A stretch of 64,000 nucleotides of DNA from Haliovirga abyssi. GTDB lineage: Bacteria > Fusobacteriota > Fusobacteriia > Fusobacteriales > Haliovirgaceae. The DNA lies in assembly GCF_030295325.1 (NCBI RefSeq), contig NZ_AP027059.1:1422637-1486636 (forward strand), read 5' to 3'. Positions within the stretch are counted from its first letter, which is position 1, and each line of letters starts with the position of its first letter. The notes beneath the pieces were generated by a model. The model was not told the DNA's origin, did not search any database, and saw only the letters and a program-made list of their open reading frames with translations. The position numbers and the translations under genes are program-made. Positions 37,581-47,695 of this stretch are shown in pieces.

Positions 37581-38945
37581 TTAACTTTTTTTAATTTTTT
37601 TTAAATATCCATCTTTAACTACTTGTCTAGCTCTAGCTATTGCCAATGAATCCTTTGACACATCTTCTGTAATCGTTGATCCTGCTGCTATCAAAACATT
37701 ATCTCCAATTACTACTGGAGCTACAAACTTAGTATTACTTCCTACAAAAACATCTTTTCCTATTATAGTTTTAAATTTATTTTTTCCATCATAATTACAA
37801 GTTATTGTACCTGCTCCAATATTTGTATCTTCTCCTATTTCCGAATCTCCTATGTATGTTAAATGTCCTGCTTTTACCCCTTTTTCTAATGTTGATTTTT
37901 TTATCTCTACAAAATTACCTATATGTACATTTTTTTTCAAATAAGCTTTTGGTCTTAAATGCGCAAAAGGTCCAATTGTAACGCCCTCTTCAACTACAGA
38001 CTCTTCTATTACAGATGATTCTATAACTACATTAGCTGATATTTCACTATTTACTATTCTACTATTCCCAATTATAGTTACATTTTCTCCAATTACTGTA
38101 TTGCCTTGAATTATTGCTCCAGGATATATAATTGAATCTTTACCTATTTTCACATCCATCTCTATATAAGTTGTACTTGGATCTATTAATGTAACTCCCG
38201 ATTCCATTAACTCCATATTTTTTCTGTCTTTCAATATGCTTTCTGCGGTTGAAAGATGTACTTTTGAATTAACTCCATAAACCTCTTTATTATCTGAAAT
38301 TTTATGAGTTTTTACATTCTCTCCATTTTCTTTTAAGATTTTAACTACATCTGTTAAATAATATTCACCTTTTTCATTGTTTTTTCCAACTTTATGAAGA
38401 GCTTTAAATAATTTTTTGGAATCAAAACAATAAACACCAGTATTAACCTCTTTTATTGCTTTTATCTCTTCTGTAGCTTCTTTTTCTTCTACAATCGCTT
38501 CTATATTTCCACTTGTATTTTTTACAATTCTTCCATAACCAAATGGATTTTCAAAATCTGTTGTTAAAACTGTTGCTGCCTCTTTATTATTTATATGCTC
38601 ATTTATAAGCATATCTATAGTTTTTGCAGTTATAAGTGGTGTATCTCCACATAAAACTACTACAATTCCATCATAATCTTTCAATTTTTCTTCTGCCTGC
38701 ATTACAGCATGTCCTGTTCCTAATCTCTCATTTTGCACTACATATTCAACTTCGCCTAATTCTTCCAAAACTTCATCTATCTTATGCCCTAATACTAAAA
38801 TATTTTTTTCAACTTTTGCTTTATCTAATTCTTTTATAACTTGTTTTACCATTGGAATCCCATTAACTTTGTGTAAAATTTTTGGTAAATTTGATTTCAT
38901 TCTTGTTCCTTGCCCTGCTGCTAAAATAATTGCTATTGCTTTCAC
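37581..38945 (-). CDS. glmU: Bifunctional UDP-GlcNAc pyrophosphorylase / GlcN-1-P acetyltransferase
   Basis: Last two steps to UDP-N-acetylglucosamine for murein and envelope glycans. 454 residues: N-terminal uridyltransferase ([40 protein letters not shown]) and C-terminal left-handed beta-helix acetyltransferase ([48 protein letters not shown]). The start codon is GTG at 38943-38945 behind GGGAGGAAG. It is last gene of sbcD-sbcC-glmU. Confidence 0.97.
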   Translation of the reverse strand: MKAIAIILAAGQGTRMKSNLPKILHKVNGIPMVKQVIKELDKAKVEKNILVLGHKIDEVLEELGEVEYVVQNERLGTGHAVMQAEEKLKDYDGIVVVLCGDTPLITAKTIDMLINEHINNKEAATVLTTDFENPFGYGRIVKNTSGNIEAIVEEKEATEEIKAIKEVNTGVYCFDSKKLFKALHKVGKNNEKGEYYLTDVVKILKENGENVKTHKISDNKEVYGVNSKVHLSTAESILKDRKNMELMESGVTLIDPSTTYIEMDVKIGKDSIIYPGAIIQGNTVIGENVTIIGNSRIVNSEISANVVIESSVIEESVVEEGVTIGPFAHLRPKAYLKKNVHIGNFVEIKKSTLEKGVKAGHLTYIGDSEIGEDTNIGAGTITCNYDGKNKFKTIIGKDVFVGSNTKFVAPVVIGDNVLIAAGSTITEDVSKDSLAIARARQVVKDGYLKKIKKS

Positions 38946-38958
38946 TTTATCTTCCTCC

Positions 38959-41754
38959 CTATAGTTCTATTATATTTTGTGCCATTTCTCTAAATGTATC
39001 ATCATGCGTCACAATTATAGCTTGTTCTAAATTTCCAACTATTTCTTTAAATGAATCTGCTAAAGCCAATCTTCTTTCTTCATCTAAATTAATAGTCGGC
39101 TCATCAAATATTGCAAAATTTGTATTTGATAAAAACTTGGCCATTGCACTTCTAACTGATATTGCCACTGCTATCTGTTCGCCACCAGATAACATATTAA
39201 AACTTTTTTCTATATTTGCACCTTTTAATACTAAACTATAATTATCATAAAATTTCACCTCTTCAGATCTTCCAGTTATTTTTCTGTAATTATCTGTTGA
39301 TAAAATTTCTATTTTTTCCATAAACTTTTTAGCTATTTTAGGCCCTAACTCATTTAATCCATCTCTAAATTCTTTTAATAAACTGTTTTTTAAATTTATT
39401 CTCTTTTCCTCTTTTTCTTTTTCTTTTATTTGCTTACTCTTTTCCTTTTCTATTATTATATTTTTTTCTATATGCTCTATCTCTTGTTTTACCTCAATTT
39501 TCTCTTCTACAATATTTTCTTTTTTTAATTTTAAGTTTTTTATTTCTAACAAAATATTTTCATATTCTTCTTTTATAAATTTCCCTTCTAACTCTGTTAT
39601 CGCTTCAACCGTTTTAGATTGTTTCTTTAATAAATCTTTTTTCTTTTGTTCCTCTTTTTTTATACTCTCTTCTATTCTATCTAATTCTTTTGATTTATTT
39701 ATATTTTCTTGATATATTCCATAATTCTTTTTTAATATCAACTTTTTTCCTTTCAACTCATCTATCTCTATAGTTAATTTTTCTAATTCATTAGGAATAT
39801 TTTTTAATTCTTCTATCTCTTTATCTAATTTTTCTATTTTAGTTTCAATAATTTCATTTTTTCCTTCTATGCTTTTTATTAAATTCTCACTTTCTTCTAT
39901 ATTTTTTTCATATTTTCTTTGTTCTTCTAATTTATTTTTTTTACTCTTTTCTATTTTATTATATTCATCTATTAAATTTTCTAATTTACTTTTTATTTTA
40001 GATAAACTCAAATCCAGTTTTTCTTTTTCTTCATTTGTAAATTCATATTCTCTGTTTTTTAATTTTTTTATTTCAATATTTTTATCTATATTTTCAATTT
40101 CTAATTTTAACTTATCTAATTTTAATTTATCACTTTTTATATTAGACAATTGTCCTTCTAGTCTATTTTTTTCTGTTTGTATTTTCTTTAATTCCTTTTC
40201 TACTTCTTTATAATTTTCCAATTTTTCATTAATATTATCTATTTTTTCTACATATTTTTCTTTTGTATCTTCAAAATATCTATTTGTATTTATAGAATTT
40301 AAATTTTTACATTTTTCCTCAAAATATGGACATTCTCCTTTTATTAAACTTTTCTCTGCATTTTTAAGTTCTTTAACTCTATAATTTAAAATTTCAATTT
40401 CTCTATTCAAACTATTTTTTTCTTCTATTTTTTTATTATAATCATCTATCTCTTTTTCTAAAATATCTTTTTTTTGTAAAAATTCTTCTTCTAATTTTAT
40501 ATTTTTTTCCGTATTACTCTTGTCTTTTATTTTTATTTTTTTTTCATTATTAAGATCATTTATAGAATTAAATATTTTTTTATAATTATTAATTTCTTCT
40601 TCTAATTTTTCTTCTGATTTTCTATACTCTTTTCCATTCTTTTTAATCTCATTTAATTCCTCTTCTAACTTTTCAACCTCTTCTTTGCTTTTTAAAATTT
40701 GATTTTTATCTTTTTTAGCTAATTCTATATATTTGTTAATTTCACTTTTATTAATAGATATTTGATTTTCTGATTTTAATTTTCCCTCTTTAATTTTTTT
40801 CAATTTTAAATCAAATTCTAATTTATCTTTATGTAGCTTTTCTAATTCAGATATTTTTTTCTCTACTTCTACATATTTCAAATAATCTTTTTCAGTTTCA
40901 ACAACTTTTTTTAAAGCATCTTTTGAATTTAAAAGTTCATCTTCTCTTTCTAAAATATAATTTTTAGTTGTTTCTAAATTTATTAATATGCCATTTTCTA
41001 ATTCTCTCTCTTTTTCTAATTTTCTTTTTATTTTCTCAAAATTTTCTTTTTTAATTTCAAAATCATTTAATTCTAAAATTAGTTTATCTAATTCTTTCTC
41101 AATATCTACTTTTTTAATCTTTCTTTCTTCCAAACTCTCTTTTAATAAATTTAAATCCTGCAAATTAGATTTTAATCCATTTATTTCTCCTATTAATAAA
41201 TTCAAACTATCATTATATTTATTAGCTAATGATTTTGAATATCTATCATATATTTCTCTATAAATTTGAGTATTAAATATTTTATTAAATAATTTTTTTC
41301 TATTTTCTCCTTTTTCAGTAAAAATATTCACCATTTTATTTTGATAAGCCATAATTACATTCTCAAAAATAGCACTTACATTATTTTCTATTCCAATAAT
41401 TTTTTTCAATTCAATATTTATATCATTTGTTCCTTTTGCTAATATTACATTTTTATTAAGTGCCCTTAATTCATTTACAGGAGATGTCCCAATTTTTTTC
41501 TTTACTCCATATTCATTCCCATCTACTCCTACAAATTCCACATATATTTCAGCTGATTTCTCTCCATACAATATAGAATCTTTATTAGGTCTTTCTTTTT
41601 GAGATACATTAAATAAAACCATCCCTATTGCTTCCAAAATTGATGATTTTCCTTTCCCATTTTTTCCTAATAATAGATTTATTCCATTAGTAAACTCTAT
41701 CTCAACATCTTTATGTACTCTATAATTTTTTAATTTAACTTTTTTTATTCTCAA
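38959..41754 (-). CDS. sbcC: Exonuclease SbcCD, ATPase subunit (Rad50-like)
   Basis: Forms with SbcD the complex that opens hairpins and blocked DNA ends. 931 residues: Walker [17 protein letters not shown] at the N-terminus, two very long coiled coils, and C-terminal signature [22 protein letters not shown] with Walker [15 protein letters not shown]. At the apex the zinc-hook site reads [11 protein letters not shown], i.e. CX6C, in place of the standard CxxC. The gene is 156 bp from sbcD, with a MITE-like repeat between them, rather than overlapping as often seen. Confidence 0.95.
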   Translation of the reverse strand: MRIKKVKLKNYRVHKDVEIEFTNGINLLLGKNGKGKSSILEAIGMVLFNVSQKERPNKDSILYGEKSAEIYVEFVGVDGNEYGVKKKIGTSPVNELRALNKNVILAKGTNDINIELKKIIGIENNVSAIFENVIMAYQNKMVNIFTEKGENRKKLFNKIFNTQIYREIYDRYSKSLANKYNDSLNLLIGEINGLKSNLQDLNLLKESLEERKIKKVDIEKELDKLILELNDFEIKKENFEKIKRKLEKERELENGILINLETTKNYILEREDELLNSKDALKKVVETEKDYLKYVEVEKKISELEKLHKDKLEFDLKLKKIKEGKLKSENQISINKSEINKYIELAKKDKNQILKSKEEVEKLEEELNEIKKNGKEYRKSEEKLEEEINNYKKIFNSINDLNNEKKIKIKDKSNTEKNIKLEEEFLQKKDILEKEIDDYNKKIEEKNSLNREIEILNYRVKELKNAEKSLIKGECPYFEEKCKNLNSINTNRYFEDTKEKYVEKIDNINEKLENYKEVEKELKKIQTEKNRLEGQLSNIKSDKLKLDKLKLEIENIDKNIEIKKLKNREYEFTNEEKEKLDLSLSKIKSKLENLIDEYNKIEKSKKNKLEEQRKYEKNIEESENLIKSIEGKNEIIETKIEKLDKEIEELKNIPNELEKLTIEIDELKGKKLILKKNYGIYQENINKSKELDRIEESIKKEEQKKKDLLKKQSKTVEAITELEGKFIKEEYENILLEIKNLKLKKENIVEEKIEVKQEIEHIEKNIIIEKEKSKQIKEKEKEEKRINLKNSLLKEFRDGLNELGPKIAKKFMEKIEILSTDNYRKITGRSEEVKFYDNYSLVLKGANIEKSFNMLSGGEQIAVAISVRSAMAKFLSNTNFAIFDEPTINLDEERRLALADSFKEIVGNLEQAIIVTHDDTFREMAQNIIEL

Positions 41755-41782
41755 TTTAAAGACCCCTAATATAATTTATTTT

Positions 41783-41898
41783 AGGAATGGTTTAAAAATA
41801 ACATTCCTATTTTATTGTAAAATACTCGATAATTTTAGAAAACTACTTTTTTGTGGTCTAATCATAAAATATTAAAAACTTATTTTTTAAATGTTCTT
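41783..41898. repeat. MITE-like repeat family A, copy between sbcC and sbcD
   Basis: Begins AGGAATGGTTTAAAAATAAC and ends AAACTTATTTTTTAAATGTTC. It matches the reverse complement of the 50388-50487 copy at both ends and in the TTTTAAAATAC block. The left part also holds a perfect AGGAATG/CATTCCT hairpin. Insertion of such an element may explain why sbcC and sbcD are separated. Confidence 0.7.
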
Positions 41899-41910
41899 TA
41901 ATATCTATTT

Positions 41911-43104
41911 TTAACTTTGCACTATTTTTTCTAAAAACTGATCAAAAGTATCTATAAAGATATCCTCTTGTTTTTCCTCTTGTAAATTTTTTAATTTTTC
42001 CAAAACTTTTACCGTTTCTTCTGAATTTGCAGAAAAATCATTTTCCCATTCTATAATAATATCCTTCTCTATCTCCTCTATGTTTTTACTTATATCTCCA
42101 ATGCTTCCCTGTTTTTCAATTTTAGGGTATTTAGATTTCACAATAGCTTTTAATGCTCCTTTTTCTTCCAATGCTTTTTCACACCAGTTAATATCTATAA
42201 AAAAATATTTTTTAAAAGTCATCTCTACAATTACTATATCTTCCTCTTTTTCAATTTTTATATCTTCAATTTTTTTTATAAATTCCTCTTGAAATTGATT
42301 AATATTGTTACTTTCAACTTCAAATTTTATATCTATTTTTTTTCTAATAAAATCTTTAAATGTTATAAATTCTCTTTCCATAGTTTCAGTGTCAAAAATT
42401 ATAGCTCCTTTTTTTTCTCCATTTTCTGCCAAATCCCAATATTCTAATGAACCAGGTAGAAAAAAATATGGATTTTCTTTTGGATATTCTGCATATGAAT
42501 GAAGATGCCCACCAGCAATATATTTTACTTTTCCTTTAAAATTATTTAAAATATCCCCATTAATTGTTCCCGCTAAAAAGTCATTTTTTGCAATTCCAGT
42601 ATGTACTAATATTATATTTTCTTCTTTTTCATCTATAAAATCAGATAATTCTAATAAAACTTCATCTACAAATGCTCCTGGATATCCTACTCCCCAAAAA
42701 TAAATATTATTTATAATTACTGGCTCAAAAATATATTTTTCATTTTCAAAATAATAGGTTGGTCTTTTAAAATATCCCTTTTTTTCAAGATATATTATCC
42801 AAGATTCAACCTCCTTATTAAAATAAATATTATCATGATTTCCTTCAATAACAACACAATTAATATTATTTTCTTTTAAGTTTTTTAATATATTTTCAGT
42901 TTTTTCCAATACTTCTGGATATAATTCTTTTTTATCAAATATATCTCCAGCAATTAAAACAGTGTCGACTTTTTTTTCAATAGCAATTTCAATAGCTTTT
43001 CGAAATGCTTTAAAATAATCTTCATATCTTTTTTTAGCAAATAACCCTTGTCCACCAACAGGTTTTCGCCCTAAATGTATATCGGAAATATGCATTATTT
43101 TCAT
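41911..43104 (-). CDS. sbcD: Exonuclease SbcCD, nuclease subunit (Mre11-like)
   Basis: 397-residue calcineurin-like metallophosphoesterase subunit. Motifs: HISDIHLGRKP, LIAGDIFDKKEL, VIEGNHDNIYF, HTGIAKND and AGGHLHSYAEY, supplying the two-metal site. The C-terminus is a long charged region that would contact SbcC. It is transcribed from a strong-looking promoter at 43161-43189. Confidence 0.95.
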   Translation of the reverse strand: MKIMHISDIHLGRKPVGGQGLFAKKRYEDYFKAFRKAIEIAIEKKVDTVLIAGDIFDKKELYPEVLEKTENILKNLKENNINCVVIEGNHDNIYFNKEVESWIIYLEKKGYFKRPTYYFENEKYIFEPVIINNIYFWGVGYPGAFVDEVLLELSDFIDEKEENIILVHTGIAKNDFLAGTINGDILNNFKGKVKYIAGGHLHSYAEYPKENPYFFLPGSLEYWDLAENGEKKGAIIFDTETMEREFITFKDFIRKKIDIKFEVESNNINQFQEEFIKKIEDIKIEKEEDIVIVEMTFKKYFFIDINWCEKALEEKGALKAIVKSKYPKIEKQGSIGDISKNIEEIEKDIIIEWENDFSANSEETVKVLEKLKNLQEEKQEDIFIDTFDQFLEKIVQS

Positions 43105-43160
43105 AATTTTTCTCCTTTTTATGGGCCAATCATTCTATAAAATCTATATTTACAGAGCAA

Positions 43161-43189
43161 TTATACCATATTTAATTTCTCTTCTCAAT
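43161..43189 (-). promoter_or_regulatory. Probable sigma70 promoter of sbcD-sbcC-glmU
   Basis: TTGAGA-17 bp-TATAAT on the minus strand, about 60 bp upstream of sbcD. Confidence 0.75.
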
Positions 43190-43200
43190 ATTTTTTAAAT

Positions 43201-43245
43201 AACACAGCTTATTTTCTGAATAAATTTATACTTTTCTAACAAATT
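43201..43245. repeat. Hairpin repeat family B, tail-only copy
   Basis: CAGCTTATTTTCTGAATAAATTTATA followed by CTTTTCTAACAAATTAAAAAA matches the right arm and tail at 5114-5150; the left arm is absent. It lies between the sbcD promoter and the glycosyltransferase terminator. Confidence 0.6.
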
Positions 43246-43249
43246 AAAA

Positions 43250-43292
43250 AATAGGATAAGCAAGATTTTAAAAATATCTCATCTATCCTATT
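43250..43292 (-). terminator. Rho-independent terminator of glycosyltransferase gene
   Basis: AATAGGATA / TATCCTATT arms with an inner AGAT/ATCT stem, followed by TTTTTTAAT on the minus strand, starting 6 bp after the stop. Confidence 0.75.
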
Positions 43293-43297
43293 ATCAT

Positions 43298-44401
43298 TTA
43301 TTTTTTTAATATCTTTTTTTTATATTTTTGTTCTTTCCAATTAGTTTTTGGATTAATAATTGCAGCTGTCCCTAATGCTGTTATATAAAATGGAACAAAA
43401 AACACTATTGCTATTTTATCAACTATTCTTAATATTCTCCCATTTTCTATATCCAATTTTGAATATAATAAATAATCTCCTATTAATTTAAAAATAACAC
43501 TCTTATCTCCAGTAAACAAAGAGTAAATTGTATATATATTAAAAAAATATTGTACAAAAACTAAAAGTCCTGATGGAGTGAATATATTTAAACTTCCAAC
43601 TATCCATCTTTTATGTTGGTTAAATAGTTCTTTATAAGATTTCATTGGATTAGTTTCTACAATAGAATTTTTTGTAAACCCTGCCGCTAATTTATATCCT
43701 TTTCTTGCAAAACCTCTTATTAAAATTTCATCATCCAATATAGATTCCCCTAAATTTTCATATCCGCCTATTTTTATATACGCATTTTTTCTAAATGCTA
43801 AATTATTCCCTATTCCACTAGTATAATACCCAAACATTATTGGCACTTGGGCTATTTCCATTAAAAATCTATGTGCCACAGTTTGTAATCTATATAAAAA
43901 ATTAGGATTTTGCATATGAGTTATTTCTGTCTTTCCTATCACCATTCCTAAATCTTTCCCAGCAAAATACTTTGACATTCTTCTTACCCAATTTTTATTA
44001 ATTTTACAATCTGCATCTGTTATTAATATTAAATCTCCAGTAGCGTTTTTTATCCCTACATCCAATGCATTTTGTTTCCCATATAAATTTGATTCTTTTT
44101 TCTTTATAGTTATTATTTTCAAATTCTTAAATTCTTTTTCAAACTTTTTTGCTAATTCTAATGTCTTATCTTTAGAACGATCATTTATTAAAACCACTTC
44201 ATATAATTCTTTTGAATAATTTTGATTCAAACAACTTGTTAATATTGTTTCAATGTTATTTTCTTCATCTTTAGCTGGTATTATTATTGATATTTTTTCA
44301 CTATATACATTTTTAGATGCCATATTCCTAATATATCTTTTTTTATACACTCCTGATGAAATAAAAAAAACAACTATTAAAAAATATAAAAACATTATCA
44401 C
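43298..44401 (-). CDS. Membrane-bound family 2 glycosyltransferase
   Basis: About 367 residues. N-terminal membrane helix (FLYFLIVVFFISSGVYKK), GT2 catalytic domain with SIIIPAKDEENNIETIL, INDRSKDKT, ITDADCKINK (DxD-type), LDDEILIRGF and QHKRWIVGS (Q/RxxRW-type acceptor motif), then two C-terminal hydrophobic segments. The layout is that of processive or lipid-linked glycosyltransferases; the sugar is unknown. The open frame begins at ATG 44419, but that ATG is inside GGGGGAGG, so GTG at 44399-44401 fits the ribosome site better. Confidence 0.9.
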   Translation of the reverse strand: MIMFLYFLIVVFFISSGVYKKRYIRNMASKNVYSEKISIIIPAKDEENNIETILTSCLNQNYSKELYEVVLINDRSKDKTLELAKKFEKEFKNLKIITIKKKESNLYGKQNALDVGIKNATGDLILITDADCKINKNWVRRMSKYFAGKDLGMVIGKTEITHMQNPNFLYRLQTVAHRFLMEIAQVPIMFGYYTSGIGNNLAFRKNAYIKIGGYENLGESILDDEILIRGFARKGYKLAAGFTKNSIVETNPMKSYKELFNQHKRWIVGSLNIFTPSGLLVFVQYFFNIYTIYSLFTGDKSVIFKLIGDYLLYSKLDIENGRILRIVDKIAIVFFVPFYITALGTAAIINPKTNWKEQKYKKKILKK

Positions 44402-44516
44402 TGTTAATTCCTCCCCCATTTTTGTGAATTAAAAAAAACAAATTTATCTATTTTTTTTAATAATATGATTATAAATTAGTTTCATCTGCTATTCTACCAA
44501 AAATAATAAAAAATTT

Positions 44517-44549
44517 CTACAAAAAAAAAGGAAATATTATTTTTTGTAG
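44517..44549. promoter_or_regulatory. Inverted repeat in divergent promoter region
   Basis: CTACAAAAAA (44517-44526) and TTTTTTGTAG (44540-44549) form a 10-bp inverted repeat between the glycosyltransferase and sigma-factor genes, about 47 bp before the sigma start. It could be an operator or a terminator-like hairpin; the TATATT at its right edge may be a -10 box. Confidence 0.5.
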
Positions 44550-44595
44550 TATATATTAATTGTGAGCGTAAAAAAATCAAATTTGGAGGGATATT

Positions 44596-45393
44596 ATGAA
44601 CATTACAGAATATCTAAAAGATATTAGTTACAATGAGCTGCTTTCTAAAAGCGAAGAAAAAGAACTAGCTATTTTAATTGCTGAAGGAAATATAGAAGCC
44701 AGGGAAAAGCTTATTGTATCTAACTTAAGATTAGTAGTTAGTATTGCTAAAAAATACATTGGTACTGGAATGTCTATTCAAGATCTTATCCAAGAAGGAA
44801 ATATTGGATTAATAAAAGCTGTTTCTAAATTTGATCCTTATATGGGCAAAAGATTTAGCACTTATGCTACTTGGTGGATCAAACAATCTATTTTACGTGC
44901 TATTTCTACAAATAAAGGAGCTATGCGATATCCAGCTTATGTCCATGATTCTATTTCCAAAATAACTAAGTTTATTCGTTCTTATAAAGTTTCTTTCGAA
45001 TCTTATCCATCAGTTATCGTTATCGCAAAAAATCTTGAAATGCGAAACGAAGAAGTAGAAAGAATTTTAAATCTTATTAATGTATCTTATGTTTCTTTTG
45101 ATGAAACTTTTGCAGATAATATAGATTTCCATAATATCATTGCTGATGATGATTTATTAGAAGAACAAATTTTTGATGATTTTGAGAACCATCAATTAAT
45201 GAATCTATTAAATTATCTTAATCCAAAAGAAAAAATCGTATTAATTTATCGTTATGGATTATTTAATACTAATCCTCTTACTCTAGAGGATATTGGAGAA
45301 AAATTAAATTTAACAAGAGAAAGAATTAGACAAATTCAAAATGCTGCTCTTTCTAAATTAAAGAAAAAAGCTACTTTATATTTCTCAAATTAA
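44596..45393 (+). CDS. Sigma70-family RNA polymerase sigma factor (RpoD-like, short)
   Basis: 265 residues, the only clear plus-strand gene. It has region 1.2 (TEYLKDISYNELLSKSEEKELA), region 2 (LIVSNLRLVVSIAKKYIGTGMSIQDLIQEGNIGL, RFSTYATWWIKQSILRAI), region 3 (YPAYVHDSISKI) and region 4 (LEDIGEKLNLTRERIRQIQNAALSKLKK). There is no region 1.1 and no non-conserved insert, so it is more likely a group 2/3 alternative factor than the housekeeping one. GGAGGG ribosome site. It ends at a bidirectional terminator. Confidence 0.93.
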   Translation: MNITEYLKDISYNELLSKSEEKELAILIAEGNIEAREKLIVSNLRLVVSIAKKYIGTGMSIQDLIQEGNIGLIKAVSKFDPYMGKRFSTYATWWIKQSILRAISTNKGAMRYPAYVHDSISKITKFIRSYKVSFESYPSVIVIAKNLEMRNEEVERILNLINVSYVSFDETFADNIDFHNIIADDDLLEEQIFDDFENHQLMNLLNYLNPKEKIVLIYRYGLFNTNPLTLEDIGEKLNLTRERIRQIQNAALSKLKKKATLYFSN

Positions 45394-45465
45394 TTATTAA
45401 TTGTAATTAAATTTTATCTCCATAATTTATTCTACTTTATAAAAAGTCAAAAGTCAAATAAAAAA

Positions 45466-45508
45466 AATAAAAAGCAGATATAATTAAAAATTATATCTGC
45501 TTTTTATT
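45466..45508. terminator. Bidirectional rho-independent terminator
   Basis: Perfect 20-bp stem with a 3-nt loop, core AAAAAGCAGATATAATT, A/T-rich on both flanks. It sits between the convergent sigma-factor and lipoprotein genes. Confidence 0.95.
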
Positions 45509-45512
45509 TTTT

Positions 45513-46226
45513 TTATTTGAAACTCTCCATATCAATTTTATATTTACCATTTTCGTTTATTATTTTTAAATTGTAATCATTAGAAGTTTCATCTTTATCT
45601 TTTGTCCCATATTTCAAAGAAATCACTTCGATTTTAGTTATTTCTCCTGAAACGTTTAATATATCTTTTTTTTCTTTTCCATCTTTAAATATAGAAACTA
45701 TTGTTTTTATACCTCTATTTCTCCCTATTCCTATTGAAAAAGTATTTATATCACTAAAACTATACTCAATATCTTTATTTATTGTTTTTTCATGTTTAAT
45801 CCCTTGATTATCTGTCTCATTGTAAAAACATTCAATTCCTATATTTATTTCTCCCACATTTTCATTAAAAATTAAATTTTTATATTTTTCAGAATTTTCG
45901 TTAGGGTAAACTATTATTGGGTCATCTATTTTTTTTACAATCTTTTTTAGTTTTAATATTTTAATTTTAGCTATATCATTTTCTATCTCTACGCTTAATA
46001 TATTATAAAAATATAAATCTTCTATTTTTATTTTATTATATAATTCATCGCTATAATTAACACTATTTTCTCTAATATAATTCTCATCTGAAATATTTGT
46101 TATAAAATCTTTTATTAATTTTTCTTGTTGAGATTTTTTTACCGTTTCTTCACTAATAATAATTGTTTTGCTTGCACACCCTAATATACTTAACGCGAGT
46201 ATCATTGTTAATATTATTCTTTTCAC
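45513..46226 (-). CDS. Lipoprotein of unknown function
   Basis: 237 residues with a lipoprotein signal: ALSILGCASK places the lipidated cysteine near residue 17. The mature part is charged and mostly predicted beta, with no recognised domain. It follows the outer-membrane barrel gene after 11 bp, so the two are probably one unit and may act together at the outer membrane. Function not assigned. Confidence 0.85.
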   Translation of the reverse strand: MKRIILTMILALSILGCASKTIIISEETVKKSQQEKLIKDFITNISDENYIRENSVNYSDELYNKIKIEDLYFYNILSVEIENDIAKIKILKLKKIVKKIDDPIIVYPNENSEKYKNLIFNENVGEINIGIECFYNETDNQGIKHEKTINKDIEYSFSDINTFSIGIGRNRGIKTIVSIFKDGKEKKDILNVSGEITKIEVISLKYGTKDKDETSNDYNLKIINENGKYKIDMESFK

Positions 46227-46237
46227 TCTTTCCTCCC

Positions 46238-47512
46238 TTAAAAATTAAAAATTATGTTCATACTATAATCTCTATTTGGAACATATTCATTCTTATCATT
46301 ATCATAAAAATATGTTTGTTTTATATCAATTGCTACATTTGTAGGTCCTGGCACACCAAACATATACCCTGGAGCTATTATATGTGCTTTAACATAAGTG
46401 TCTTCATTTAAAAAATTATCTTTATGATTTTCTGCTCCCATATTTTGTTGTTCATATATTATTGTTGATTTCAATTTTTTTGTTGGAGTTACATCTAATT
46501 TTGCAAACAGATGTGGTTTTATATTTTCATCTTTATAATCTTCATAACTAAGAGTAAATTTAGCAGTTCCCATAAAATCAAAATCTACATTTCCAAAATA
46601 TCCCTTAACTTTCTCATTACTTTCTGTGCCTATTAGATAATTTAAATTATCAATAGCAGATATTTCATAAAACTTTCCAAAATATCCTGGAATTAAATTT
46701 CTATCAATATCTCTATATTCTAATCTATAATCTATTATTGCAACTTTTCCCATTACACCAATAAAATTCCCTGATCCATCATTTGATTTTTCTCCTAATT
46801 CTCCATTAACTTTTACTAAATCATAATAAGGAATAAAACTAGCATTTTGATCTTCTAATAAAGGTATTGCGAACTCATATGCAGTCCCGTCAACACTACC
46901 TTTTACACCACTAAACTCATCTCTATTATCTGTTACATATGTAACGCCTATTTCTGAATTGTTTATAACTGGTATTGCAGTTCCCATCACTTTTAAAGGT
47001 CTAACATATACTCTTCCTCCAACTGCGTGTGGCTGCTCTTCTGTTGGTATAGCCGAACCTAATATATCTTTTTTTAAAGGCATAAATCCCTCTATTCCTG
47101 CAGCTTTCTCAGGTAAATTAATACCTAAAACTAAACTTGTTTTTTCATTATTAGAATATCTATTTACTAAAGTCCCATGTCCTAAAATATAATTATTCAA
47201 TACTCCATATCTAAATTTAAAAATTTCTCCATTCCAGTAAATATATTTAAATCCAAAATCTATATCATGCATATCTTTTTTACCATCATTATTATAATCA
47301 GCCAATCCTCCTGATGTTAAATAAATACCTAATTTAAGACCTAACCCTAATCTTCCAAATTGCAATTCTGGTGAAAAATTCATTTTTAATACTGGAGTAG
47401 ATTCATCTCCCTGTTTTAAAACTCCCATCCCTACGCCAGCACTTCCATTTTCTTGAGAAAAAGAGACTGCTGTTAATACAAATAGCATAATTATTACTAG
47501 ATTCTTTTTCAT
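46238..47512 (-). CDS. Outer-membrane beta-barrel protein
   Basis: 424 residues: signal peptide MKKNLVIIMLFVLTAVSFSQ, alternating amphipathic strands throughout (for example RLEYRDIDRNLIPGY, AKFTLSYEDYKDE) and a C-terminal phenylalanine (NIIFNF) as expected for BAM-inserted barrels. A D-x-N-x-D-G loop (DYNNDGKKDMHD) near residue 75 resembles a calcium-binding site. No porin family is recognised. It is co-transcribed with the lipoprotein gene 11 bp downstream. Evidence of a diderm envelope. Confidence 0.85.
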   Translation of the reverse strand: MKKNLVIIMLFVLTAVSFSQENGSAGVGMGVLKQGDESTPVLKMNFSPELQFGRLGLGLKLGIYLTSGGLADYNNDGKKDMHDIDFGFKYIYWNGEIFKFRYGVLNNYILGHGTLVNRYSNNEKTSLVLGINLPEKAAGIEGFMPLKKDILGSAIPTEEQPHAVGGRVYVRPLKVMGTAIPVINNSEIGVTYVTDNRDEFSGVKGSVDGTAYEFAIPLLEDQNASFIPYYDLVKVNGELGEKSNDGSGNFIGVMGKVAIIDYRLEYRDIDRNLIPGYFGKFYEISAIDNLNYLIGTESNEKVKGYFGNVDFDFMGTAKFTLSYEDYKDENIKPHLFAKLDVTPTKKLKSTIIYEQQNMGAENHKDNFLNEDTYVKAHIIAPGYMFGVPGPTNVAIDIKQTYFYDNDKNEYVPNRDYSMNIIFNF

Positions 47513-47621
47513 ATAACCCTCCTTTTTTTATTTTTTCTGTTTTAATACAATAATATGATTTTTTTTACACAATCAACCATTTTTTATATTATACCCTATC
47601 TCCGATATTATGTCAATTTAA

Positions 47622-47660
47622 AAAAGGATAACTCCTGCACAACAGAGGAGTTATCCTTTT
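47622..47660 (-). terminator. Rho-independent terminator of glyA
   Basis: Perfect 15-bp stem AAAAGGATAACTCCT / AGGAGTTATCCTTTT with a 9-nt loop, about 35 bp after the glyA stop. Confidence 0.92.
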
Positions 47661-47695
47661 AATCATTTTATTATTTTTTTACTATCTAATATCTA

